NCBI RefSeq assembly: GCF_003697345.1
Contig: NZ_RFLY01000005.1
Span: 124,001-188,000, forward strand
Source of the DNA: Solilutibacter pythonis
GTDB taxonomy: Bacteria; Pseudomonadota; Gammaproteobacteria; Xanthomonadales; Xanthomonadaceae
DNA length: 64,000 nucleotides
Direction: 5' to 3'
The notes below the pieces were generated by a model. It had not been told where the DNA came from and made no database searches. It was given only the letters and a program-made list of their open reading frames with translations. A program made the position numbers and the translations under genes. This document shows, piece by piece, positions 8,846-18,711 of this stretch. Position 1 is the stretch's first letter; each line of letters starts with the position of its first letter.

Positions 8846-11800
8846 GCGGAAGCGTTCTCTTGGTGTGCGTTGTCGCGTTGGTCCAGGCGTTGCGCCAGGC
8901 GGTGTCGTTCGTCGTCGCTGAGTCGGCGCAGGTGCAGATAGAGGCCGGCGATGCGCCGCGCCTGCGGCGTGGAGGACAACAGGGCGGCCAGCGCGCGGGG
9001 TGTGCGGTGCTGGATGAAGTCGGCCAGGCTCATCGAGGTTTCGTAGAGGCCGCGCAGTTGTGACAGGGTGCGTACCGCCAGCAGCGAATCGCCGCCCAGA
9101 CGCAGGAAATCGTCATCGGTAGAAACGCGTTCGAGGCCCAGTTGCTCGGCGAAAATGCAGCACATGCAGCGTTCCAGATCGTCATCGGCATCGATGGATT
9201 CGATCCGCGCGGGCGCGGCGTCGGCCTGGCTGCCGCCGGCCTGGCGGTAGCGCGCGGCGGTGTCGGCTAGCGCTTGGCGTCGCTGTGCCAGCCCCATTTT
9301 CGACACCAGGACGCAGGGTAGGGCGCTGTCCTCGATGCGTTGGAGCAGTGCCAGCGCTTCCTCCACGGAGAACGCGCCGTGTTGCGCGTCGTGGAACAGC
9401 CCGTCGGTTTCGCTCAAGCTCTCGCCCAGTGCCCCGGAGGGCGCCCAGGCATCCCAGGCGATCGTCTGTATCGGGGTATTCGAGGGCTGGTGGGCGAGGC
9501 TGTTGAGGAACAGGTTGGCGGCGCCGTAATCGGCGCAGCCGATACCGGAGAGTTCCGCGGTGGTGGAGGAAAACAGCACCAGCTTGCCGCAAGACAGGCT
9601 GGATAGATGCGACAGCAGCGTCCAGGCGCCTTGCGCCTTGCTGCGCAGATTGCTGTCGGGCGCGTTGGGCGCGAGGTCTTCCAGCGTCTGGTTGATGTAG
9701 CGTCCGGCCAGGTGGTAGATGCGGTCGATCGTGCCGAATTGAGAGGCGAGCCGGGTGCAGAGCCGGGCGCAGAAATCCGCTTCCGCGATGTCGCCACCGA
9801 TGTAGATCGGCTCGGTGCCCGCGGCGCGCAACGTGGCTTGCAGTTCGCGATGGCTTTCCTGGGTGGCCAGGGCGCTGGCGTGGCGGCTCACGATCACCAG
9901 GGTGCGGACTTTCCCGGCCAACGACCGGGCCAGGACTTGGCCCAGGCCGCCCGTGCCGCCGATCAGTACGACAACCTGGCCTTGCCGCTCGTCGTGTGCC
10001 GGGGGCAATGGCACGGGGGTCCAATATTGCCGCCATAGCCGGCCGTGGCGGGCGGCGAAATGCGGCACGTCGGCGGCGTTGTCGCGGGTCTCGGCGAACA
10101 GCGCCGCCAGTATCCCGGTGGGGAGTGGGTCGGGCGTTTCCAGCGTGCATGCCTGGATGCCGGGATATTCCAGCGCCCAGTTGCGTACCAGACCCACCGC
10201 TAGCGCCGCCCAGGGCGAGACGGATTCGTCCCCGAGCAGCGGTTGCAGTGGCGGTGTGATGAGCAGCAGACGTCCGCGCCAGTCGTGCCGTGCCAGCGTT
10301 TTTGCCAGCCGTAACAGGGCATTGAAATGGCGGGGCGAGGCGGTGTCGGCGGGGGGCTGTCGTGCGTCCGCCAGCGGCCAGGCGAACACGATGTCCGTGA
10401 CGTCGCGGGTTTGTTCGCAAAGACGCTGCCAGTCCGCATCGTCATCCGGGTCGAGGGTGATGCGCGCGCCTTCCATCCGCCAAGCGTCGCCAGGCGTCAC
10501 GGTGGCATGGGCGTTGTCCGGGGCGGTGAGGTGATCGGGAAGGAAATACAGCCAGTGCGCCGGCGCGGCGGTAACGCCCGCGGGTACGGGCCAACCGCGC
10601 CATTGCGGCGCTTGCACCCATTGCCCGGCCGGCAGTACGCCGGCGGCATTTGCTGCATTGCGCGTCAGTTCGGGCAGCAGGTGGGTTTGTCGTTGGAAGG
10701 GATACAACGGCAGCGGCACGCGCCGTCCGGGCCGCTTGTCGCCAAGGGTGTCCGCAAGCGCCATATCGGTGCCCGTCACCCATAGGCGGGCCAGGCAGGC
10801 TTGCATGTCTTGCGCCTGCCGCAATGGCGAGGAAAGGGTCGGGATGGTGTCGGCATCCATGTCCCGCCAGGTGCGTCGGGCCAGGTCGCTGAGCACTTGC
10901 CCGGGCCCGGTTTCGACGGCGAGGACATTGGGGAATTGCCGGGCCAGCGTGTCCAGGTTGTCGTGGAAGCGCACGGTTTCGCGCAGGTGCCGCACCCAGT
11001 AATCCGCGGTGATCGGTGTATCCGATGCGTGCAGGCCGCCGTGGAGGTTGCTCAGCATCGGCAGGGCTGGGGCATTGAAATGGATCTGTTCGCAACAGAG
11101 GCGGAACTCGTCGAGCATCGGCTCCAGCAGATGCGAGTGGAAGCCATGCGAAACGTTGAGTCGCAATGAGTCGATGCCCTGGCCGGCGAGGGTTTCGGCG
11201 AAACCTTCGATGTCCTCGGCGGTGCCGGATACCACGCAACGTTCGGCGCGGTTGATGACCGCCAGCGACAACTCGGCGGGCAGCAGGGTGTCGAGCCGCT
11301 CGGCAGACGCGCAGACCGAGAGCATCGCCGCGCCCGGTAGCTTGGAAACCAGGTGGGCGCGCTGGTGCACCAGCCGCAGGCCGTCCTCGAACGACATGAC
11401 GCCGGCGATCACGGCGGCGACGTATTCGCCGATGCTGTGGCCCAGCAGTATGTCCGGTCTCAGACCGCGGCCGATCAGGCTGCGCGCGAGCGCATGACTG
11501 GTCAGGAACAGGCTGAGTTGGGTGTGCAGGGTTTCGCGCAGCGGCGCGTCGTCGTCGCCGAAGATGAGGGGGCGCACGTCGTAGCCGAGCAGCGGCGTCA
11601 GGTATTCGGCGCCGTGGTCGAGCTGTTGGCGAAACCGGGCATCCTCTCGGTAGAGCGTGCGGCCCATGCCGGCGAACTGGCTGCCTTGGCCGGGGAACAG
11701 CAGTGCGATCGGGCGCGGGCCGTCGTCGCGCATGATGTCGCCCTGTTCGATTCGCGAAGCGGCCTCGGCGCTGTCATGGGCCAGCAGCGCCCGGCGCGCC

Positions 11801-13227
11801 GACAGTGCGCGCCGGCCCCGCAGCAGACTGGTTTCCGCATCGGCCAGGCGGATGTCTTGGCGCAGTGCGTCGGCGATGGATTGGCCAAGTTGCTCGGCTT
11901 GTGCCGGTGTGCGTGCCGACCAGCACAGCATGCGTGGCGAGCCATTGTCGATGGTGGCCGTTCGTACTGGCGGTGCGCCGACGATGAGGTGTACGTTGGT
12001 GCCGCCAACGCCAAAGGAGCTGACCGCCGCGAAGGCGTTGGCCGGGTCGCCGGGCCAGGGCAGTGCCTCACGGTTGAAGCGCAGCCGTGAGGATGGCGCC
12101 AGTTGCGGATTGGGTGAATGGAAATGGCACAGAGGCGCGATCCGTCCATCGCGCACGCTCAGCACCGCCTTTATCAAACCGACGACGCCCGAAACGGTGT
12201 TCAAGTGCCCGATGTTGGCCTTGGCGCTGCCCAGGTAGCAGGGCGATTCGCCTTGCCCGTAGACCGCTTCGAGTGCCTGGAATTCGATCGGGTCGCCCAG
12301 TGGCGTACCCGTGCCGTGGGTCTCGATGTAGCGGATGTCGTTGGCGTCCAGGCCACTCAGCGCCAGTGCCTCGGCCAGCACGGCGCTCTGGCCTCGTGCG
12401 CTGGGGGCCGTCAGCCCGGCCTTGTCGAAGCCGTCGTTGTTGGCGGCGCTGGCGTGGATCACGCCGTGTATGGTGTCGTCGTCGCGCAGGGCATCGTCGA
12501 GCCGTTTGAGGACGACGGCGGCGACACCGTTGCCGCCGATGATGCCGTCGGCGCGTTCGTCGAAGGGCGCGATGCGTCCGCTGGGTGACATCGGCCCGCC
12601 GGCTTCGGCCGCGTAACCCTGATCCAGATCCAGGCATACCGCCGAGGCGCCGGCTATCGCCAGGTCACTTTCGGCTTGCAGCAGCGATTGGATCGCCAGA
12701 TGCACGCCCAGTAGAGAGCTCGAACAGGCGCTCTGCACGCCCACCGCCGGGCCTCTCAAGTCCAGGTGATAGGCGGTGCGGGTGGCGATGAAGTCCTTGT
12801 CGCTGGCGATCAGCATGCGGAAGTATTCCGCGCCACCTTGATGGTAGTGGCGCGCGCCGACGTGCTTCATGACGTAATCATTGAAGCCGGCGCTGGCGAA
12901 CAGGCCGATGTTCAGCGCCGGGTCGCGCCGGCAATAGCCGGCGTGTTCCAACGCGTGCCAGACGGTTTCCAGAAACACCCGCTGTTGAGGGTCCATCAGA
13001 CGGGCGTCGCTGGGCGAAATACCGAAATGCTCGGCATCGAAATCGGCGGCGCCGGACATGGCGAAGCAATGCCGGACATATTCCGCCGGCACATCGGCGG
13101 GAGCGTTTTCGACCGGTTGCAGGGCGCAGTGTCCGGCCAGGGAATTGCGCCAGAACTGTTCCGCGGAGTCCGCGCCGGGCAGGCGGGCGGCGAAGCCGAT
13201 CACGGCGATGGCGTCGGGATGATGCAT
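8842..13227 (-). CDS. Type I PKS P4: KS - AT - KR - ACP
   Basis: A complete reducing PKS module of 1,461 aa. The KS (about 5-425) has the active-site Cys168 in VQSACSSS and the two His motifs ETHGTG and NIGHLN. The AT has GHSIGEY near 597 and HGFHSH later; this is closer to the malonyl-type xAFH than to the methylmalonyl YASH motif, so malonyl-CoA is the likely but unproven extender. The KR has IGGTGGLG near 1090 and a catalytic Ser/Tyr pair in LFSSTT and DYGAAN. The ACP is at FLRLGGDSLL near 1379. No methyltransferase, dehydratase or enoylreductase is visible between AT and KR, so a beta-hydroxy unit is expected. It starts 12 bp after the P3 stop, behind GAGGAG. Confidence 0.95.
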   Translation of the reverse strand: MHHPDAIAVIGFAARLPGADSAEQFWRNSLAGHCALQPVENAPADVPAEYVRHCFAMSGAADFDAEHFGISPSDARLMDPQQRVFLETVWHALEHAGYCRRDPALNIGLFASAGFNDYVMKHVGARHYHQGGAEYFRMLIASDKDFIATRTAYHLDLRGPAVGVQSACSSSLLGVHLAIQSLLQAESDLAIAGASAVCLDLDQGYAAEAGGPMSPSGRIAPFDERADGIIGGNGVAAVVLKRLDDALRDDDTIHGVIHASAANNDGFDKAGLTAPSARGQSAVLAEALALSGLDANDIRYIETHGTGTPLGDPIEFQALEAVYGQGESPCYLGSAKANIGHLNTVSGVVGLIKAVLSVRDGRIAPLCHFHSPNPQLAPSSRLRFNREALPWPGDPANAFAAVSSFGVGGTNVHLIVGAPPVRTATIDNGSPRMLCWSARTPAQAEQLGQSIADALRQDIRLADAETSLLRGRRALSARRALLAHDSAEAASRIEQGDIMRDDGPRPIALLFPGQGSQFAGMGRTLYREDARFRQQLDHGAEYLTPLLGYDVRPLIFGDDDAPLRETLHTQLSLFLTSHALARSLIGRGLRPDILLGHSIGEYVAAVIAGVMSFEDGLRLVHQRAHLVSKLPGAAMLSVCASAERLDTLLPAELSLAVINRAERCVVSGTAEDIEGFAETLAGQGIDSLRLNVSHGFHSHLLEPMLDEFRLCCEQIHFNAPALPMLSNLHGGLHASDTPITADYWVRHLRETVRFHDNLDTLARQFPNVLAVETGPGQVLSDLARRTWRDMDADTIPTLSSPLRQAQDMQACLARLWVTGTDMALADTLGDKRPGRRVPLPLYPFQRQTHLLPELTRNAANAAGVLPAGQWVQAPQWRGWPVPAGVTAAPAHWLYFLPDHLTAPDNAHATVTPGDAWRMEGARITLDPDDDADWQRLCEQTRDVTDIVFAWPLADARQPPADTASPRHFNALLRLAKTLARHDWRGRLLLITPPLQPLLGDESVSPWAALAVGLVRNWALEYPGIQACTLETPDPLPTGILAALFAETRDNAADVPHFAARHGRLWRQYWTPVPLPPAHDERQGQVVVLIGGTGGLGQVLARSLAGKVRTLVIVSRHASALATQESHRELQATLRAAGTEPIYIGGDIAEADFCARLCTRLASQFGTIDRIYHLAGRYINQTLEDLAPNAPDSNLRSKAQGAWTLLSHLSSLSCGKLVLFSSTTAELSGIGCADYGAANLFLNSLAHQPSNTPIQTIAWDAWAPSGALGESLSETDGLFHDAQHGAFSVEEALALLQRIEDSALPCVLVSKMGLAQRRQALADTAARYRQAGGSQADAAPARIESIDADDDLERCMCCIFAEQLGLERVSTDDDFLRLGGDSLLAVRTLSQLRGLYETSMSLADFIQHRTPRALAALLSSTPQARRIAGLYLHLRRLSDDERHRLAQRLDQRDNAHQENASA

Positions 13228-13239
13228 GGAAGGTTCTCC

Positions 13240-16200
13240 TCACTCGATGGGGCGCGCGTGGCGGCGTTGCCGCCGTTGCCGGCCACGGGCCTGCGCTTGG
13301 CGCAGGGGTTCATCGTCGTCGGGCCGGTGGTAGCTGTCTGCGAGTTGGCGCAGGGTGGGGTGCTCGAAAATCGCCGCGATCGGGCGTTGTTGTCCGGTCA
13401 GTGCCGCTAGTTCGCGGCTCAATGCCACGGCGGTGACGGAATTTCCGCCCAGATGGAAGAAGTTGGTATCCGGGGCGATCCCTTCCACTTGGAGCAGCTT
13501 TTGCCAGATCGCCGCGATCTGCTGGATCAGCCCCGTCATGGGGGCGCTCCCGGCCGGGGCGGGTGGCGTGGCGGCCGCCAGTTGCGCGGCCATCGCCTGG
13601 CGATCGATCTTGCCGTTGGCGGTGATCGGCCACTGCGGCAGCACGATGCAGCGGGCCGGCAGCATGTAGTCCGGCAGGCGTGGCGCGAGGGCGCTGCGTA
13701 ACGAAGCGCTGTCCCAGGCCGGGGAGGCGCTGGCGGGATCGGGTTTGAGCACGACGCCGATCCGTGTGTGCGGCGCGTCGTCGAAAGTGAGCGCCAGGGC
13801 GTCGCGCACGCCGGGCAGGGCGCGGCAGTGGGTTTCGATATCGCCCAGTTCGATGCGTTGGCCGTGGAGCTTGACCTGGAAATCGCGCCGGCCGACGAAC
13901 TGGATGGCGCCATCCGGGCGCCGGTAGCCGAGATCGCCGGAGCGCAGCAGGCGCGTTTCGTCCTCGGGCAGCGGAGGGTGAACGATGAATTTCTCCGCAT
14001 CGAGCGCTGGCTGGCCGTGATAACCGGGACTCACCCCGGCTCCGGCATGACAGATTTCGCCGACCACCCATTCCGGGCATTCCTCGCCCAGCGCATTCAG
14101 CAGGTACTGGCGCGCGTTGCTGAGTGGCTGGCCATAGGGGATGCGCTGCCCCGGCGCCAGATTGGTCTCGTCGATGACGTGGGCGATGTCCATCAATCCC
14201 ACTTCCGTGGGGCCGCCGACGCTCACCAGTTGCGCTTCAGCCGCGCGCCGCCGCAACCGGCCGACCAGTTCGGTACTCACCCAATCGCCGCCAAGCAGTA
14301 CCAGGCGCAGCGATGCGGGGATCGCGCCGTCGTGATCGAGCAGCATCTGCATGAAGGCCGGCACCGAGTTCCACACGCTGACCCGGTGCTCGTGCATCAG
14401 CGCCAGCCAGTGCGCCGGTTCGCGCCGCTTGGCGTGCGCCGGCATCACCAGGGCGGCACCGCTGGCGAGCGTGACGAACAGGTCGAATACGGACATGTCG
14501 TGATGCAGCGCGGAGATGCCGATCACCCGGTCGTCGCCCGACAACGCGAAACGCTGGCATAGGTCCAGGATGCGGTTGCATATGCCGCCCTGGGTGATGA
14601 TCACGCCCTTGGGCGTGCCGGTGGAGCCGGAGGTGTACAGCAGGTAGGCGTGATCGCTGGCGGACACGTTGGCGGGCGGTGGCGGCTGTTGCGTGCGTAT
14701 CGGGTTTGGCCGTAGGCGGGTGGCGTCGTTTCGCCAGGGCAATGCCTCGCCGGCATCGTCGGCCAGCAGCAGGCGCGCGCCGGAATCCCGCACGATCGCG
14801 TCGCGTCGCGACTGTGGCTGCCCGGGATCGATCGGGACATAGGCCCGGCCCTGGCGCAGTACGGCCAGCAGGCTGATGACCGCCAGCGGCGTCTTGTCCA
14901 TGCACAGTGCGACCGGGCCGTCACTTTCCTGCAATTGCGCGGCGACGTTCTCGACTTGCCGGATCAACTCGCGATAGCTGTACGCGACGCCATCGGTCGA
15001 GAGGATGGCCGGGGCATCGCCGGCGATGGCGGCGCGCTCGGCTACCAGGCGGAACAGGTCGGTGGCCGGCAGCGGCGCGGCGGTGTCGTTGATGCGCCGC
15101 CGACATGCGTGTTGCGCCGCCGGCAGCGGCAGGGTGGCGGTCGCCCGCCACTGCGCGGGATATTCGCACAGGGCCAGCACTCGCTGGCGGAAGGCATCGA
15201 ACATGCTGTCGATCAAGCCTTCGGGGAACATCTCCTCCAGGACGTCCCAGCTCAGTTCGATACCGTTGAGGTCGGGCCAGTACTGGCAATCGATCCATAC
15301 TTGCGGCGTCTGGGTGCGCATCTCGGTGACGTGGCCGATCCGTCGAAGTTGATCGTGCAGGCTGCTGTCGGGCTGGTCCGGCAGGGTGGTGAAGACGTAG
15401 GGCATCAACGCGCCGTTGCCGAGCTGGCGCAGCAGCGATACGCCGCTGATGAGATCGTGATCGAGGTGTTGCCAGAGCCGTTGTTGCAGGCGCTGGGCGT
15501 AGTCGGTGAAGGCGTCCTCGGCGCGGCGTTCGCAGGGCAGCAGGGTGAAGGAGGCGAATTCGCCGATGATCCGTTCCACGTCCGGGTGCAGCGGTTGGCG
15601 GTTGAAGCGCGGCACGTTCAGGGTGATGTCGCTGTGCCGGCTCCAGCGTGAAAGCACTTGCGCATAGGTGGCGAGCAGTGCGCAGGCGGGGGTGAGCTGA
15701 TGTTGCCGCGCCTGTTCGCGGAAGGCGGCCCACTCGTTGGCCGACAACGTGAAACGGCGTCGTTGCATGACACATTCGCCGAGCGCTTCCACCTGTGTGG
15801 CCAGCGGCAGTGCGGGCGCCGGGGGGAGTGTCGGCAGTTGCGCTTCCCAGTAGGCTTCGCAACGGCTCATGTCCTGACGGGAGGTGTGCCGCGCCAATGC
15901 GCGCAGGTAATCGGCGAAGGTCCAGTCCAGCGCGGGAAGCGGATGCTCGGGGTGCTGGTAGAGATCGGCCAGTTCGCGGAACAAGATCTGATAGCTGGCG
16001 CCGTCGATCGACCAGCCGTCGAACAGGCAGTGCAGTACCTGGCCTTCTTCGGTGTCCCACACTCGCAGCGTATGTTGCGGCCACTGGGTCAGGTCGCGGC
16101 GCGAACGCCAGAGGCGTTCACGCTCGCTCGTCAGCCGGGCATCGAGGGCGTCGCCGGTTTCCGTCAGCCGTTCGGTGTCGATGTCGGTTGCGATGGCGTC

Positions 16201-18711
16201 GGGCAGGATCCGTTGTCGGCCATCCCCGGTGACTATCGCACGCAGCATGGGGTGGCGTGTTGTGAGCGCCCGCCAGGCATGTCGCAGTCTTGGGATGTCC
16301 AGGTGGGCGTTACGCAGTTCGATCAGCACCTGGATCGGCATGGCGCCGGGCACGGCTTTGTCGCGGCCCAGCCAGTAGGCCATCTGCATGTCGGTCAGTG
16401 GGAAGGGGGCGTCCTGCGCTTCCGTGCCGATGGATGGCATGAGCGTGTCGTCGTCGGCGGCGCGGACGGGGGCGGTGCGCAGCCATTGGTGTAGGCCGTT
16501 CAGGCTGCCGGCGACCAGGATGTCGCTCATCGCCACGCCGACGCCCAACCGACGCCTGAGTTCGCTGGCGATGCGGCTGGCCAGCAGCGAAGTGCCGCCG
16601 AGCGAGATGAAGCTGGCGTCGTCACGACGTTGTTCGGGGTCGATGGCGAGAGAGTCCCACCATATCCCGCTGCCAAGGCGAACGCGTTCGTCGGGGTCCG
16701 TCACCATGGTGCTCTTGGGCGCGGCCATGACGGGATCGGCGGTGATGTCGTCGGGCCAGTGGCGACGGTGCATGAAGGCATAGCGCGGGAGTCCCCACAA
16801 CCGGGGCAGCCGGGCGTCGATGCGGGGCGGGGGGCCGCCTTGCAGGAAGCGCTCGGGCGAGCCGTCACCGTCGGTGTCATTGAACGTGGAGGCATCGCAA
16901 TGCACGGGTTCGGCGTTGTCCAGTGCCTGCAGGGCTTGAGCTTCGTCGGGGCAATGCAGTGCGATGCGCCAGGGCAGCGCGCTGCAACGACGAGTCGCGG
17001 CGGCCAGCCATGTCGGTAAGGGATGCTGGGCGCACAGGGTGGGGAGTGCCTCGCGCCAGGCGGCGATTTGCGTCCGCAGGCTCTCGCGGCTGTGAGCGCT
17101 CAGACATAGCCAAGGCCAGTCGGGGAGGTCGTCGTTCGCTTTGGCCGGCGCGGGCGCCGCGGCCAGAACGGCGTGGGCGTTGGTGCCGCTGAAACCAAAC
17201 GAATTCACCCCGCCCTGGCAGTGGGCCGGTAGCGTGGCGCTTTGGGTGGCTATTACCAGACGGCTGCCATCCAAAGCCAGATGCGGGTTGATGCCGGACA
17301 TCGGCGGCTGCGTGGTCCAACGGCGATGGTGCAGTGACAGTGCCAGGCGCAACGCGCCGGCCAGTCCGGCGGCGGATTCCAGATGGCCGACGTTGGCCTT
17401 CACCGAGCCAATCAGGCAGGGCGGCTGGGTGTCGTCGCGGCGCGGGAAAACACGGGCAAGCGCGTTGACCTCGATCGGATCGCCCAGCGCGGTGCCGGTG
17501 CCGTGGCATTCGAATACCTGGATGGCATCGTCGGCGAGCGAGGCGGTGGCGAGTGCCTGGCGTACCAGGTGTTGCTGGCTGTCGCCGTTCGGAGCGGTCA
17601 GGCCGTTGCTGCGGCCGTCCTGGTTGACGGCGGTGGCGCGGATGACGGCGATCGGCGGCTGGGCGCCAGGTGGTGCCGCGCGGCTGAGGAACAGGGTCAC
17701 TTGGCCCTCGCTGCGCACATATCCGTCGGCGGCGCGATCGAAGCTGTGGCAACGGCCACTGGGGCTCAGCATGCCGCCGCGTTGCAGGGCCAGGCCGTAT
17801 TGGGGATCGAGCAGTAAGTTGACCCCCGCCACCAGCGCGTGATCGCAATCACCCGTGCGCAAGCTTTGGCAAGCTTGATGCAGGGCGACCAGGGACGAGG
17901 AGCAGGCCGTGTCCACCGTCCAGGCCGGACCGCGGAAATCGAATTGGTAGGCGATACGCCCGGCGATCACCGACATGGCGGTACCGGTACCGGCGTGGAT
18001 GTCGCAATGACGCCCCGTCCTCAGCACATGGCGCTGGAAATCCTGCGCGCTGGCGCCGATGAACACGCCGGTACGCGAATGCTGCAACGAAAGCGGGTCG
18101 ATGCCGGCATCGCGGATGGCGTGCCAGGTGGACTCCAGAAGCCAACGCTGCTGCGGGTCCATCAACCGCGCCTCGGCATCGGCGATGCCGAAGAAGGCGG
18201 CGTCGAAGCCGGCCGGGTCCGGCAGGGTGCCGGCCAGCAGCAGCGGATCGTGCGCGTCGATCCCCTGGGCGCGGCAGAGCACACGCAGCGGATGGGTTTC
18301 TGGCACCGCGCCGACGCTGACGCCGGCATCGCATAACAGTTGCCAGAAGTCCTCCACCGAACCGGCGCCAGGCAAGCGGCAGTCGGCGCCGAGCAGCAGG
18401 ATATCCGCTGGCGGCGGCTCGGTGTGTCTTGTGTCTGCCGGCACCAGTGTGGGGGTGCGCTGGCATAGCGCGTCGAGCAGCGCTTGTGGGCTTGGGTGGT
18501 CGTACAGCAGCGTTGGCGAGAGTGCCCAACCGGTTCTTAGGCCGAGTTGTTCGATGAAGGCGACGCCCTGTGCCGAGCCCATGCCGAGATCGGTGAATGC
18601 CGATTGCCATGGAATCCACTCCGCCGGCACTGCCAGCAGCGTGGACAAGGTTTCTTGGATCATCTGCCTGAGCGTCGCCGGCGAGACCGGTGTGTCGACG
18701 GAATGGGTCAT
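13240..18711 (-). CDS. Hybrid PKS-NRPS P3: ACP - KS (no AT) - ACP - Cy - A - PCP
   Basis: 1,823 aa. An unusual N-terminal ACP comes first (FTDLGMGSAQ, Ser46), followed by an intact KS (about 103-515; Cys near 270 in VDTACSSS, plus CHGTGT and NVGHLES). The next 170 or so residues contain only KS-AT-type linker and a post-AT-like LPRYAFMHRRHW segment. No GHSxGE acyltransferase core is present. A second ACP follows (FISLGGTSLL, about 704), then a Cy-type domain (from about 770) whose DxxxxD is DGWSID, an A domain (YTSGSTGTPKG, about 1365) and a PCP (FFHLGGNSV, about 1753). The A-domain pocket reads D-M-F-N-L-G-V-L-M, which I cannot assign. The start is an ATG overlapping the P2 stop as ATGA; the open frame further upstream is P2 sequence. 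The extender acyl group must be supplied in trans, or the KS does not extend. Confidence 0.93.
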   Translation of the reverse strand: MTHSVDTPVSPATLRQMIQETLSTLLAVPAEWIPWQSAFTDLGMGSAQGVAFIEQLGLRTGWALSPTLLYDHPSPQALLDALCQRTPTLVPADTRHTEPPPADILLLGADCRLPGAGSVEDFWQLLCDAGVSVGAVPETHPLRVLCRAQGIDAHDPLLLAGTLPDPAGFDAAFFGIADAEARLMDPQQRWLLESTWHAIRDAGIDPLSLQHSRTGVFIGASAQDFQRHVLRTGRHCDIHAGTGTAMSVIAGRIAYQFDFRGPAWTVDTACSSSLVALHQACQSLRTGDCDHALVAGVNLLLDPQYGLALQRGGMLSPSGRCHSFDRAADGYVRSEGQVTLFLSRAAPPGAQPPIAVIRATAVNQDGRSNGLTAPNGDSQQHLVRQALATASLADDAIQVFECHGTGTALGDPIEVNALARVFPRRDDTQPPCLIGSVKANVGHLESAAGLAGALRLALSLHHRRWTTQPPMSGINPHLALDGSRLVIATQSATLPAHCQGGVNSFGFSGTNAHAVLAAAPAPAKANDDLPDWPWLCLSAHSRESLRTQIAAWREALPTLCAQHPLPTWLAAATRRCSALPWRIALHCPDEAQALQALDNAEPVHCDASTFNDTDGDGSPERFLQGGPPPRIDARLPRLWGLPRYAFMHRRHWPDDITADPVMAAPKSTMVTDPDERVRLGSGIWWDSLAIDPEQRRDDASFISLGGTSLLASRIASELRRRLGVGVAMSDILVAGSLNGLHQWLRTAPVRAADDDTLMPSIGTEAQDAPFPLTDMQMAYWLGRDKAVPGAMPIQVLIELRNAHLDIPRLRHAWRALTTRHPMLRAIVTGDGRQRILPDAIATDIDTERLTETGDALDARLTSERERLWRSRRDLTQWPQHTLRVWDTEEGQVLHCLFDGWSIDGASYQILFRELADLYQHPEHPLPALDWTFADYLRALARHTSRQDMSRCEAYWEAQLPTLPPAPALPLATQVEALGECVMQRRRFTLSANEWAAFREQARQHQLTPACALLATYAQVLSRWSRHSDITLNVPRFNRQPLHPDVERIIGEFASFTLLPCERRAEDAFTDYAQRLQQRLWQHLDHDLISGVSLLRQLGNGALMPYVFTTLPDQPDSSLHDQLRRIGHVTEMRTQTPQVWIDCQYWPDLNGIELSWDVLEEMFPEGLIDSMFDAFRQRVLALCEYPAQWRATATLPLPAAQHACRRRINDTAAPLPATDLFRLVAERAAIAGDAPAILSTDGVAYSYRELIRQVENVAAQLQESDGPVALCMDKTPLAVISLLAVLRQGRAYVPIDPGQPQSRRDAIVRDSGARLLLADDAGEALPWRNDATRLRPNPIRTQQPPPPANVSASDHAYLLYTSGSTGTPKGVIITQGGICNRILDLCQRFALSGDDRVIGISALHHDMSVFDLFVTLASGAALVMPAHAKRREPAHWLALMHEHRVSVWNSVPAFMQMLLDHDGAIPASLRLVLLGGDWVSTELVGRLRRRAAEAQLVSVGGPTEVGLMDIAHVIDETNLAPGQRIPYGQPLSNARQYLLNALGEECPEWVVGEICHAGAGVSPGYHGQPALDAEKFIVHPPLPEDETRLLRSGDLGYRRPDGAIQFVGRRDFQVKLHGQRIELGDIETHCRALPGVRDALALTFDDAPHTRIGVVLKPDPASASPAWDSASLRSALAPRLPDYMLPARCIVLPQWPITANGKIDRQAMAAQLAAATPPAPAGSAPMTGLIQQIAAIWQKLLQVEGIAPDTNFFHLGGNSVTAVALSRELAALTGQQRPIAAIFEHPTLRQLADSYHRPDDDEPLRQAQARGRQRRQRRHARPIE

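Noticed and set aside
8842-13227. C-methyltransferase in the P4 PKS, as in HMWP1
   Set aside because: The AT-KR interval has no SAM-binding glycine motif; it is the structural half of the KR.
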